Shown here: piece after piece, positions 8,285 to 20,371 of the stretch
Numbering within the stretch: the stretch's first letter is position 1
Layout: every line of letters starts with the position of its first letter
NCBI GenBank assembly: GCA_001247695.2
Contig: LGRX02033530.1
Span: forward strand, 22,162-86,161
Reading direction: 5' to 3'
Source of the DNA: Cymbomonas tetramitiformis
Taxonomy: Eukaryota; Chlorophyta; Pyramimonadophyceae; Pyramimonadales; Pyramimonadaceae
DNA length: 64,000 nucleotides
Made by a program: the position numbers and the translations under genes
Notes under the pieces: generated by a model
What the model was told of the DNA's origin: nothing
The model's input: only the letters and a program-made list of their open reading frames with translations
The model's database searches: none

Positions 8285-11200
8285 ATGCCTCGAGTATGGC
8301 CGATATTGTTGTGCGTCGTGCTGCTCTGTGCAAGTGCGCGTAGCGAATCTCAAGAGGCCGAAACCTCTGAAACGCAAGACCAAGGTGACCGCTTGCGCTT
8401 GTGAAATACTTGTCATTGTTATATTTCAGATGATGCACCCTGAACGCATGATTATCACACTTTCTCGGATAAATATTGCTATCGCACTCGTATATCGCGA
8501 AGTTGCATAGCAGGAGGCTCGTCGCACAAGAATTATCAGTGCCACATACACCTGTTCACCGCACGCATCTTTATTGCTGACTGGCGTTTTTTAAAAAGCA
8601 CATGAACGCTTCGATGTAAGCCACAATCTATTCTTCTCCTAGCTCTTAGATTTTGTATGGCTGCAGTAGATCCCATGCCCGCCGCTCCTCTCCTCAGACA
8701 CGCTATTCGCACGGCGTGTGCAATCAGCCTGCCTTCTTGCCTGGCGTACATGCACTGTCCACCGCTCGCAGTTTTTGTAATAGGGGTATTCGGAATCGGG
8801 CCATGGCTAAGTGGAGGGACGGAACGCGCTCCGTCGCAGATTTGGATCCAACCAGAGTAATTGCGTCAACTACGATTTCACTGAATCGAAGAACATCCGC
8901 GGGAACTGAGGTTCCTCACCCGGTTCCCGCTTCAATATTCGAAGGGGAAGACGCAGCTGCCGCATCTTTTAGATTTTGTGCGCAGAACAACATGGAGAAT
9001 CTCGAGGCAGTGTTGACTATCATTAAACACCTCCAACCACTTCTTGACAAAATGGATACAGTTCCTGAAACTTCTGAACCAGCCCTTCGCTCAGCCGGTA
9101 CGCTCGAACACTCGTAGATGATATGAGCCCGCAACTATTGATGCTATGCGAGAGTGTTCTTCCCGTATCGCCCAGTCGCCACATGTCTCCGTGATCAGCT
9201 TCTACCGGTCAGCGCTTTGTGGTCCACAGCACGTTTGCGCCGTGCGACACGACCTCCTTGCAACTTGTGCATTGCACGCGTGTACTTTCCTCAGCTCAAC
9301 CTAACCTGAGGACGAGCCGAATGCGCTGGCTCTTTACTTTCCATATAGTAGCGTAGCACAGATCTTGGCTTAGGCCTGGCGCGCGCGACGTGCTTGAAGA
9401 CCGTTCCGCTGTGCACAGTTCACGCTGTGACCAGAAGGTTTTGAACGAGGATTTCTTTCCAGATCTGAAAAAATAACTGGTACATCGATCGGTGCCAGTT
9501 TAGCAGATCATATTCTTGCAGCACCTCGTCCCCGTCACTTTAATCCCGGCTCGCTCGTCCGAAGTCTCCAGCTGGAGGGTTGCTTGGCCTCACTAGTCTT
9601 CCGCTGCCCGCACAAGTGTCATCGCTGGCTTTGCCTTGTCCTGTTCCGCGGATCTCTGGGGCTCCCCACTCCGCTGCCCGCACAAGTGGCGAGCGGAGTG
9701 GTCACCTGCTCCACTCCGCTCGCCCACGCCGGTCGCCAGCCTCCACCGGACTGCTTGTGTGCCAAGGAACCTCTTCGCGCGCCGTCACAGTGGTGGTGGG
9801 GTGGCGGAGCAGGCGCCTATGCGAAGAGGGCGAAGGAGGCTATCGCGGAGGGGCGGCCACTGGATGCCGGGGCAGACCTGATCCGCGCCCTGAAGCGCGA
9901 GGGCCTCGACCCGGAGGCGGCCGAGCGTATGAAAGCGCAGCTGACCAATGTGTTCTGGGAGACGAAGCGCTTCTGGGAGGCAGAGGCTCGCGCCAGGTGC
10001 TGCCGCCCTGTGCTGCGGCAGGAACGTGGCCGGACCCTGCATGTAGCGCCCCCTGCGCGCACTAGCTGCAGGGCTAATTGGTTTGGAGGCAAGCACGCCG
10101 GCGACTTCTGCTCTTCCGGCTGAGCCTCCGCCGGCAAAAAGGCGCCGCCGGGGCTTTCAACGTCGCGGGGTTCACGAGGGCGCACCTTTCTCAACGCGAG
10201 GCAGAGGTTGGGTCGGGTGGTGGGTTGGGTGCAGGGAGGCGGCGGAGAAGGAGGAAGCGCGCGCAAAGGCGGAGGAGGAGGCCATGAAGGAGGCAGCGGC
10301 ACGGCGCTTGGCGGACGAGGAGGACTGGGCGCGCCTCGAGGGCTTAGCGGGCGATGAAGAGGCGGAGGTACTCGCGGAGCTCAATCTTCAGCTGATTAAC
10401 AACAAGGGCAGCGAGGGGGAGACCTCCGTGCCGCAGGTCGCCAAGATGCTCGCAGGGGTGCACGAGGTGCCTCTCGCCGAATCTCCCTCTCAACCTTCAC
10501 CGCAACCCTTCTTTGTGTCTTGCTCTCTGTGCCTTCCAGCCCATCCACCACGGTCCCCCTCACCCACCCCACTAGCCCCCTGCGTTCTGAGTGATCCGCG
10601 AAGTTGAGGGGTTGGTCCGTCAGGATGAGTTGCATGCCGGGTTCGACTTCTGCGTCGCGCACAGCATGTACAACTCCGACGAGGTGCACAATCTCGGGCG
10701 GATGCTTGGCCAGCGTCTTCCGCCAGAGTTCCGCCAGGAGCTCAGGTGCACTTCCCCTCCTTATCTTCCACGGCGTCGTCTGATCGGACAACAACAACTC
10801 GATTTGTAGCCTTCTTCTGACCCCATCTCTTTCATGTTGCTGGCGGCAGCAGCCGTATCAAGCTTCCTCAACGCTCGCCCTGTTGGTGACCCCTCCTGTG
10901 CTTCACGGAGGGGCGGGCACGAAGGCAGCGTGGGGTTTGCTCATTCCATGGTGGGTGGGTGGAGAGGAGGCTGGTTGGGGGCTCGGAACAGGGGTAAGTG
11001 GGAGTCAGGGAACTGCGAGGAACGGGCCACCAAGGCATTTGATCTCGAGAGGGCGGCGGCATTCCACAGTGCCGGCGTGGCATACGCGCGTATCTTGTCG
11101 GAGGACGGGTCGGAGGGCTGCACACCGGAGCAGCTGAAGTACTCCAAGGACCGTCTAGTGCACTGCATGACGGTGAGTGAAACCCTGGCGCGCGTGGTGG

Positions 11201-14200
11201 TGACGAGTCACGCATGGGGATGAATGATGCTCTGGCTTACTGCGTCGCGGTGAGTGCCGCCCTGGTGCGCTGCGTGGTGGTGAGTGCCGCCCTGGTGCGC
11301 TGCGGCCGCGGTGAGTGACGCCTGGTGAGCTGCATAGCGGTGAGTGCCGCCCTGGTGCGCTGTGTGGCGGTGAGTGACGCCCTGGTGCGCTGCGTGGCGG
11401 TGAGTGACGCCCTGGTGCGCTGCAGCGCGGTGAGTGACGTACTGGGGTGAGTGGCGCCTCGGCGTGTGGTATGGTAATGAGCTCAGGGAGCTTGTCAGTA
11501 CCGAGTTCGCCATCAGGAATTCCGCCGAACCTGTTTGCGCACAGTTTTCAAATATTTCAAATATTTCAGAGAATGAGTACTTTCCTTTGCGCTCTACTAT
11601 CGCCCGGTTCTCCTCGCTGCGGTGGGTTTTGCGACTGGTTTCTGTCTCTTGTGCGTTTGCTTTGTTACCTCACACCGATTCGGTGCCAACCTTGTTGTAC
11701 GGCCAGCGCAACTCGCCCGGTGATCCAATGGCGAACCGGATCAAATGGTGTCGACAACTCAATTTATCGGTCTTACAAGCTCCATCAATCCAGAACAAAT
11801 ATAACCGTATATCCTATACATATATGTTTCGGGACCAGCGCGCCGCTGGCTTATGCCAGCCGATTTTGGCACCAGCGCGCCTATGCCAAAAGCATTGGTA
11901 CGGGCGCGCCTGGCACCAACTGTTACTGCCTCCCCATGGGACCAGCGCGCCGTTGGCACGTGCCAGCCATTTCGTCTGGCACGAGCGAGCCGGTGCCAGC
12001 GGCAATTGGCAGGGGCGCGTCTTCGGCTGCTGCGGGATGGCTGTTCGGGGGTATTGGGGGATGCCTTTGGGGTATGGCTTGGTTGGTGTTGGGGAATGGC
12101 TCGGGGGGATTTGTCTATGGCGGGAGACTCTACGCACCTGCAGGCCGGCGTAAGCATGCCGTGGCACCCGGTACACGCCTCTAGCCGGTGGAAAAAGATG
12201 ATTGATAACACCAATACATCCCGATGGCGACGTCTGCTTTCACCGGCTAGAGGCGTGTACGGGTGCCACGGCATGCTTACGCTGGCCTGCAGGCGCGTAG
12301 AGTCTCCCGCCATAGACAAATCCCCCCGAGCCATTCCCCAACACCAACCAAGCCATACCCCAAAGGCATCCCCCAATACCCCCGAACAGCCATCCCGCAG
12401 CAGCCGAAGACGCGCCCCTGCCAATTGCCGCTGGCACCGGCTCGCTCGTGCCAGACGAAATGGCTGGCACGTGCCAACGGCGCGCTGGTCCCATGGGGAG
12501 GCAGTAACAGTTGGTGCAAGGCGCACCCGTACCAATGCTTTTGGCATGGGCGCGCTTGTGCCAAAATCGGCTGGCATAAGCCAGCGGCGCGCTGGTCCCG
12601 AAACATATATATATATATATATATACAATGTTGTACATATATAAGCAATTCCCAAAAAAATCGCGATTTCTGAGAGCAAATCCTTGTTTCATTTGTTGAC
12701 TAAGGTGCCATGTGGCACCGGCGCCGAGGACACTTTGGTGGCTCCGAGGCCGCGCGGTCCATCGAGGCAAGCTATCGCCTCTCGCCTGGTGTGGTGCATC
12801 GCGCTGGTGGATGCTCAGATTGGAGCTCTGACACGGGGAAGCGTGCGGGGGCGCGCAGATGGAGGGCCGGTCGCTGGAGTTCAGCCAGGCTTTCCGCGAG
12901 AAACAATGGGAGGCGGCGCTGCGCAAGCTCGAGACCCTGCGGACGGTGTGTCCCGCTTTCGATGTTTGCCGGGCCCTGGCGACCGAAGGGGGACATGCGC
13001 CAGATTTTGACACGGCGGCTTGTGTTCAGTCGCCGCTTTTGCGAGCTGTTACGAAGCAACCCCCCCGCGCGACCGAGGCGACCTGGTGCCCCACAGGCAA
13101 AATGGGCGGGTGATCCGATGGCTCACAACTATAGTGGGCGGACGATCGGGTGGCTCACAAGTGGCGGGGGGTTCGATGCGGTGTGGGCAACAGAGCGCCG
13201 GGCCCTCGGTGGTCGAGAAGAATGCGACGATTGCGCTGATGGAGGCACGGTGCATGCAGCAGCTCGGGCGCTGGGCCGATGCGCAGCGCGTGGCCGGCCT
13301 CCTCCTGCAGACTGTTAGTTACAAGGCAGCGCCCTCCTCCGTGCCCTTTCTCCATCCCTGCTTGCCCCCTTCCACCTGCTGACCAGCAAACGTCCCTGCG
13401 TTCCGCTGTGAGTATCACGTTGTACCTCGCGGCAATACCCTCCTGTGCATGAGTGGACGGGGCGTCGGAGGATGTGTGCCTGGTGGGATTGGGGAGGTGC
13501 AGGGCGAGTGGGTGCGCGGGCAGCCGCGGATGATGGCCGTGCAGCTCGGCGCCGGCGCGGCGCTGGAGCTCGGTGACACTGAGAAGGTGCTCCCGATGCC
13601 ACCAGCCTCGCTCTCCCTGCCTCCCGCTCCCTCCGCGTTTCGGTGAGCTGCGGAGAGACAAGGCCCAGCGGGGGATAGTGGAGGAGGGAGAGAGCGAGGC
13701 TCAGGGTACAGCACGGGGGCAGGTGGGGCGGAAGCGGGGGCAAGGTCTGTTGTGGAACCACAGTGGATGGTGAGGCCTGAGTCCCACGGCGGAAAAGATC
13801 CGAGGGACGGGGGAAAGATCCAAGGGACGGGGAAAAGATCCGAGGGACGGGGTGGGAAAGATCCGAGGGACGGGGAAAAGATCCGAGGGATTGGGGGACG
13901 TGGGGCCCACCGGCGCAGGCTTTGAAGTTTTACCAACTGGTGCTAGCGGCAGCTGACCGAGCAGAAGGAGGTCAAGAAGGCATATAAAGGCCTTAAGGCA
14001 GCCAGCCCCCTCCCTCCCCTCCCCGCCTCCGGAGAGAGTGGGCAGTCCTCTACGAGCACCTGGCCGTGGGCTTGACGTGGCGTGAGAGCTGCCTCTGCTG
14101 CGGTGCGCCTTGTGTGCGCGTGCTTCGTCGACGGCGGCGATTGAGCTGATGCGGTGGTCTCTGTCTCCATCACTGCTTCATCACACAAAACAGCGTGGCT

Positions 14201-17200
14201 GGGAGCCCTATGACCCCCGTGGTGCACCTCCTGGTTGGAGCCCTATGAGCCCCCACTGCACCTTCTCGTTGGCGCCATGCCCGCCCACTGCACCTCCTCG
14301 TTGGCGCCATTCCCGCCCACTGCACCTCCTCGTTGGCGCCATGCCCGCCCCACTGCACCCTCCTCTCGCTTGGCGCCACGCCCGCCCATTGCACCGTTGG
14401 CGCCATGCCGCCCTGACTGACCTCCTCGTTGGCGCCATGCCCATGCACTGCACCTCTCGTTGGCGCCACGCCTGCCCACTGCACCTCTCTCAAGCTGGGC
14501 GCCATGCCCGCCCACTGCACTCCTGCTCGCTACATGCCCGCCCCACTGCACCTCCTTGTTGGCGCCATGCTCACCATATTAATTCCGCTCGTTGGCGCGC
14601 CATGCCCACCACTGCACCTCCTTGTTGGCGCCATGCCCACCCACTGCACCTGCTCGTTGGCGCCATGCCCGCCCACTGCACCTCCTCGTTATGATTTGTT
14701 TTGAAGGGTTTTGTGGGAGTCGTGGTGTGTGGTGCGCCGGCGGATCAGTCACTGAAGAAGCTGCTCGAGAGCGCCGAGAAGAAGCTGCAGGCGAACTACA
14801 ACAAGCAGGCGCTGGAAATGATGCAGGTCCAGCCCCGCCACGTGGCAGCCTTGCCGCCTTTTGCCATTTGGCTCGCACTCTTCTTCTGCCGGCGCTCGTG
14901 CACCCGCCAGCTTCCCGGCACCGTCGCAACCTCCTTGTCCACGCCTGAGCGGACGGCGGAGCCGCATGGCGAACGGGGCAGTGACAGCGGAGGGGCCGGG
15001 GCCGGTGGCGACGGAGGGAATGCGCACAGGAGGCGCTCGGAGTGGTGCGGGCCATGGAGGTGGACAGCGTGATGCTCCGCTCCACCATCCTCATCAAGGT
15101 GTGCCGATCGCAGACGGAGATGAAGCTGCACGACGAGGCTCTGACGTCTTGCAACCAGGCAGTGTCCGCGCGGCAGACCCCCCTTCCCGGCATGTTCGTG
15201 GACCCCCGCAAGGTGCTCGCCGGCCGCTTCCCGGAGAACTACCGCGCCTTGGAGCGGATGTCTCCGCCTCCAACGGGACACGTGTCCAAACAAGTGAAAT
15301 GCCTCCGAGCGCCGAGGCCCAGTAGTAGAGGGACACGTGTGCAAACAAGTGAAATGCCTCTCAGCGCCGAAGCCCAGTAGTAGAGGGCCACGTGTTATGG
15401 GAGCTGGAAGATGCGATGTCCTGACTTATTTACTCACTTGTATCTACAACTCTGGGTGGGGGCGCCATACTTGGCTTGAAGCTGACTTTTTGACATTCAA
15501 GGGCACAATATCACGCCACGGCCCAGCGCTTGGCCTGCCCGCCCAGGACTCCTTCGGGGCGATGGTCCGGTGGACCTCCGCTGGCTTGTCTCGCGCCGCT
15601 CATTCCTTGCCACGAGCCCTCTTAGGGATTCCCTTGGCACCTGATGGCCCAGGAAAAGAAAAAGAAAAACCTACAGTCTCTTTCGAGGCATGCGAGGAGT
15701 TTGAGCCCCCTCTCGGCTTTCTCCTTTTCTCGGTTTGTCTATGATGGCCCGAGCTCCCAGTCCGCCTCGAGTAGCCCGCTGGCCGGCAGCAGACATCCGC
15801 GGAGCCGGAGCGCTTTTTGTAGCATAGCCCTCATATGGTCCCCCTGCGCGGTCCGCTGCCTACTGTCTGCTGCGAAGAGAGGGCGCGGACAGTAAACGGG
15901 CTCATGTTTTGGGACAGTTCTTTGGGTTGGGTGGGGTGCTCTTTGGGCACGACCTTGGGTGCGTGCAGCCCATTCCTTTTGCTCAATGACTATGCCTACG
16001 ATTATGACTATGCCTACGATTATGACTATGGCCGTTGCACTCCGCCTTTAGCCGCTGGGCAGGCCTGCCGCCAGAGGGCGCTCACCCCTGAAGCGCGGGG
16101 ACCTGGAGCTGTCGGCAGAGACATCTGTTTGTGTAGCCCCGAGCTGCATTCGAGTCTGCCGCTGCGGCGCTCAACTCCGTCCCTCTGATTCGCGGAGGAA
16201 CTGCGTGCGGAGCACAGGTATCAGAGGCGCTGCAAGCACGGGCGAAGGCGCATTCCAATGACAATAACTGGGACGACGCCTGCAGCGATCTGAGGTGCTC
16301 TCCCCGCCAGCAGCGTGAGCGGGCACCTCGATGCCTGCAGCGATCTGAGGTGCTCTCCCCGCCAGCAGCGTGAGCGGGCACCTCGACGCCTGCAGCGATC
16401 TGAGGTGCTCTCCCGGCCAGCAGCGTGAGCGGGCACCTCGACGCCTGCAGCGATCTGAGGTGCTCTCCCCGCCAGCAGCGTGAGCGGGCACCTCGATGCC
16501 TGCAGCGATCTGAGGTGCTCTCCCCGCCAGCAGCGTGAGCGGGCACCTCGATGTCCCCAGTGGGTGAGCCGCTTCCAAGCTCAAGGAGGCGGGGATGCCG
16601 GTCACTGGCCAGGGAGGCGAGCGCGTTGGCGAGTACCCCCGAGATTGAGCAGCAGCTACGGGAGGCGAACCACCAGCAGCGCATGTGGAATGAGCGCCGC
16701 GACCACCGCGCGGTGCTAGATCTGCCCGTGAACGTCCACCAGCTGAGCAAGGAGAGCCAGTGCGCTTGGATCAAGAAGCAGCACAAGAAGCTGGCCCTGA
16801 AGTGGCATCCTGATAAGGTGGGCCGAGGCAATGACCAGACTACACCGGCGGGACTCGGGTGCATCAGGATCCACTCTCAGCCAGCTACGCCTGCATGTGC
16901 ACCAAAGAAGAAACCCTTGAGCACCCTCTTGCCCTGCGACTATACCCCATCGCGAGCCCTTGAGCACCCTCTTGCCCTGCGACTATACCCCATCGCGAGC
17001 CCTTGAGCACCCCTTCTCTGCCCTCTGCGACTAAAGTGCCCCACTCATGAGCCCTTGAGCACCCTCTTGCCCTGCGACTATACCCCATCGCGAGCCCTTG
17101 AGCACCCTCTTGCCCTGCGACTATACCTATATCGCGGAGCCCTTGAGCAATCTCTTTGCCCTGCGACTATACCCCATCGCGAGCTCCCTTGAGCACCCTC

Positions 17201-17998
17201 TTGCCCTGCGACTATACCCCATCGCGGAAGCCCTTGAGCACCTCTTCTGCGACTATGCTCCCACATCGCAGCCTCTTGAGCACCCTCTGCCCTGCGACTA
17301 TACCCCATCGCGAGCCCTTGAGCACCCTCTGCCCTGCGACTATACCCCATCGCGAGCCCTTGAGCACCCTCTTGCCCTGCGACTATACCCCATCGCGAGC
17401 CCTTGAGCACCCTCTTGCCCTCTGGCCATACCCTGGCAATGCTTCTTACGCAGCGCACCTTACAATTGCACCCCAGAGAAGACTCTCGAGAGCCCTCCCT
17501 TGAATCTTTCCCCTGGATGTATTCCTTTTACACCCAACCCTGCATCAATATGCCAGACTGTTTTTTAGTAGCATGCCCTCCCTTCATACGCTGAAATGCT
17601 TCTCGAGCAACTCACCATCCATCTTTGGTCCCAACATAAGCCCTTAAGCACCGAACCTTTAATCAGTATCCTGCATTCGACTCTTGCCCAACCTGCCCTG
17701 CATGTTTCCCCCAGAACAAGTTCTTCAGCAACCAGCCATCCATCAATCCCACGTAAAGCCACTCTCAAGCAGCCTCCCCTGCATCAACCTCGCATCTACC
17801 TCGAGCATTTTTCATGATGAAGAGGGGTCCTCTTGTGATGTCGTGGACGGTGCCCTCTGGTGATTTGGTGGATGGTGCTCTGCTCTGCTGTGTTTACAGG
17901 CGGCTGAGGCACTGAAGCCACGCGCTGCCCGAAAGATGCGAGAGGTTTCGAGTGCGAAAGATGAACTTGTTAAACAGCTTGGCTGCAAGGGAAGATGA
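8285..17998 (+). CDS. DNAJC3/p58IPK-like secretory TPR and J-domain co-chaperone, multi-exon
   Basis: Probable ER-luminal co-chaperone that would recruit and stimulate an Hsp70 (BiP). Exons I can support: 8285-8384 (signal peptide: h-region ILLCVVLLCASA), 9813-9996, 10235 to about 10436, 10592-10745, about 11009-11172, 12859-12945, 13194-13313, 13524-13586, 13919 to about 14003, 14749-14826, 15030-15212, 16218-16294, 16613-16817 and 17900-17998 (stop TGA). Most junctions are GT-AG and keep phase; exons 1-3 and 12859 onward join cleanly. Helical repeats resembling p58 TPRs run from 12859 to 16294. The J-domain has the HPD motif (KLALKWHPDK) at the end of exon 16613-16817. The first exons after the signal peptide (AYAKRAKEAI..., a Glu/Ala-rich coil) are not p58-like to me. 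One missing base is likely in exon 13919 (after LVLAAAD). Phases do not match at 10436/10592 and 10745/11009, so those exons are tentative. DNAJC7 is the alternative, but the signal peptide argues for DNAJC3. Confidence 0.7.
8803..9117 (+). CDS. Small ORF within the first intron, unrecognised
   Basis: An ATG at 8803 opens a 104-residue frame (MAKWRDGTRSVADLDP...) with a helical Leu-rich C-terminal part (NMENLEAVLTIIKHLQPLLDKM). Possible donor sites follow inside it, so it might be an alternative exon, or nothing. No family recognised. It lies in the 1.4-kb first intron of the J-domain gene. Confidence 0.2.
   Translation: MAKWRDGTRSVADLDPTRVIASTTISLNRRTSAGTEVPHPVPASIFEGEDAAAASFRFCAQNNMENLEAVLTIIKHLQPLLDKMDTVPETSEPALRSAGTLEHS
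11171..11440 (+). repeat. Intronic minisatellite iterating a 5' splice site
   Basis: About eight copies of a 29-30 bp unit of the type cggtgagtgccgccctggtg with gcgctgcg. The first copy is the exon-intron border itself (exon ends acg at 11172, intron gtgagt). Every unit carries an intact GTGAGT donor consensus. Confidence 0.88.
11821..12607. repeat. Foldback element: 370-bp inverted repeat with 50-bp loop
   Basis: The left arm 11821-12190 and right arm 12241-12607 are reverse complements with few differences, around a spacer at 12191-12240. The outer ends are tatatgtttcgggaccag and its complement, next to TA-rich flanks. The arms carry repeats of accagcgcgcc. Because the arms mirror each other, the same ORFs appear on both strands. 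It lies in an intron of the J-domain gene, so the pre-mRNA would form a very long hairpin. No TSD could be fixed. Confidence 0.9.
13795..13892 (+). repeat. Short minisatellite, 19-25 bp unit
   Basis: Five to six copies of aaaagatccgagggacggg in an intron of the J-domain gene, just before the acceptor at 13918. Confidence 0.85.
14230..14695 (+). repeat. Minisatellite, about 33-bp unit
   Basis: About 13-14 copies of the motif cactgcacctcctcgttggc followed by gccatgcccgcc, with length variation, in an intron of the J-domain gene. The ORFs across it on both strands are repeats, not proteins. Confidence 0.9.
15270..15385 (+). repeat. Tandem duplication of about 57 bp
   Basis: Two copies containing gggacacgtgt, caaacaagtgaaatgcctc and gcccagtagtagaggg, within an intron of the J-domain gene. 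Confidence 0.85.
16280..16553 (+). repeat. Minisatellite duplicating an exon end and its splice donor
   Basis: Five copies of a 54-bp unit. The first spans the end of exon 16218-16294 (gcctgcagcgatctgag) and its donor gtgctc; later copies repeat both, giving five equivalent donor sites in a row. The unit continues with tccccgccagcagcgtgagc. Confidence 0.9.
16905..17425 (+). repeat. Minisatellite, about 43-bp unit
   Basis: About twelve variable copies of cccttgagcaccctcttgcc followed by ctgcgactataccccatcgc, in the last intron of the J-domain gene between the HPD exon and the terminal exon. Confidence 0.92.
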
Positions 17999-20371
17999 AC
18001 AGGAGCAGATTTGCTTGTTTCACTTTTTGTTGTATGCATACGTTACATCGCCCATATGCTCCAAGGACCCTTAGAACGGAATCGTTATAATGGTCCTTAA
18101 GCAGCAAACAATGCAATAGTGTGATGACAAATTTGACAAGATTCAGGAAATTCATATTTCATTTTCGTCAGTTGCAACATCATGTATAGCATGTTCGATA
18201 ATATGCGAAATGATCACTTTCCGTTTGGATGAGGTAGGTGATTGGGACATCCCCGCTCAGCGATGACCCATTTCCATTGTAGTCCTCCACCGGGTTCTCA
18301 GCAGGGTGGCGAGTGACCCACTGTTGGGACATGCCTTCTCACCGCAGCACTGCACTTTCCCAAAAAAGAAATAGAGTACGCCTACAACTTCCCTGCCACA
18401 ACTGACCCTACAAAGGGCCAATGCGACACAGAGGTATCTGGGGATACGACCCCCTAGTGGACCTCCTAGTAATAACTGCTACTGCCTAACCGACCGACCC
18501 GCCCGACTCATTCATTGCGATATAATACGCAGCCCAAATGCTGTGCACCTCAGTCAAGTTATCTGACCGGAAGCCCGACAGCTAGGTTTCCTTCGGATAT
18601 ATTTCTTAGGATATACTAATATCCGACTGCCGTTGCTAACGTCTCGGTTACCCACCCCAGAGCAGTATTCTTATAACACGGCGAATTTGTATTTCCCCAT
18701 AGTTATTACACATGGTTTCAGAACAACTTGTTCTGAGCTATGATCTTCCCACGCATAGTTCGCCCTGTAAGGCGAAGTAGATTTTTCGCAGAGGCGCCCG
18801 CAACTTGATATGACTCACTTGAGCAGTTGGTGGCAGATTTTGCAGTTTGTGAGATAGATTCGTGGTAGATTTGTTGAATGATTGTGGCAGGTTGTGAATC
18901 TTTTTACGGCTGTCTCTATTCACATTAGCCTGTAGCTACCTTTAGCTCTAATAGACCCCAGCGCAATCTCTTGTGAGCTTGCGTCTCCCGGGCAGCAACA
19001 GCCAGCGTGCGACGAACATTTCAGTTTTTATTGCAGACTTCGTTGCAATTGTACTAGGGTGTATCGCGAGTCAGACAAGAGACAGACGTGTCAGAGTGAC
19101 GAGTGACAGCACTGATGACAGTCACCAGTATGACCGAGAGGTATGACGAGGGTGACTGACAGAATGTGACTTTTTGAACATCTGCAACCACAGCAGATCA
19201 GGTTGAGATAATTGGTGGAAAACCAATCCAGAAATGGTGGGAACCATTTAATATTCAAACAGCCAAACAGAACTGGAGGGAAACCAGGAGAGTCTCAGTT
19301 CTTGCCACATCATCAGATCTATGATTATTTAGGAAATCAGAGCAGAGATTATTGTATGATTGGCAGCTGCAGTCCAAGGGCTGATTGACAAGACAGGACA
19401 TCGGACTGTTGAACATGAAGTGACTGAGCAATGTGACTGTCCAATCCGAAGTGAGCTGAGGGTATTCGAGTCGACATGTTACTACTAAAAGAGCTGAGCA
19501 AGCTCTCGTGTCAGTTTTTGAATTAGTTACACATTGGCACCACCCTCTGGTGTCTTGTAACTTCAAACAGTAAAAGTTTTAACCGAAATCCGAAATATCC
19601 GACATTACCCTATGATCTCTGCATCATAATACCTGCGAGTGTTAACTTACATACTTGTGAGACTGGTTCAGTCTCATAAACCGAACAACTGGTGTCAGCG
19701 TGGTCGTGGTTCACGACTGTCGTTGGTACTTGCGTTCCACAACCCACTGTACCAACACAATTTTAGCTAGCAATTTCCGCCTTTGGGCGACAGAATCGTG
19801 CCCTGCTCAACAGCACGACTTGTTCTCTTGAGAACACCACGTATTCGCATAATTATATCGACTCGGTATCCGTATAGTGACGACTTCACGACTTCAAAAA
19901 TTGCCTCAAACCAGCGACCTTTTTTCTCCGGCGACCTTTCCGCAGAAATCTTCGCGTAACGGTGAAATTTTAGTTTGAATTGACAAATTTTCGCCGGACA
20001 AGTCTTGGCAGCTTCTGTGCCGACAGCAATCGTACGACAGTAACTGGACGACAAGCTCAGCACCGTATTTTGGTGCCTTCCTTTCTCGTACGGTGATCTT
20101 TCCGCGCAATTTGTCCTTCGGTGGCGAATTCGTGCGAAATTTGACGATTACTGATACCTCTAGCTTGCTGCCGTTTCCGTGCGCAAGGCTAGAGACGTAA
20201 TCGACAGCAACAGCGTGTTGTTTCGGAGAAAATCTTCTTTTCCAAGCAACCTTTCCGCGAGATTTATTTTTGCCGGCTGTTTTTACCGGTGATTAATCGT
20301 ATTTTGGCCGAATTTATCGCCGAAACGCGTCTGCTGCGACAGTACTGCAATGATGATGGGCGACAATTCAA
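17999..20371. other. 2.4 kb without recognisable genes
   Basis: Mixed-composition sequence with only short ORFs. Near 18715 (tggtttcagaac) and 19691 (tggtgtcagcg) there are sites resembling LTR-element primer-binding sites, possibly remnants of old LTR elements, but I could not find matching LTR pairs. Confidence 0.4.

Noticed and set aside
11759..12679. ORFs of 240-300 residues on both strands
   Set aside because: They are mirror images caused by the inverted repeat and are not conserved domains.
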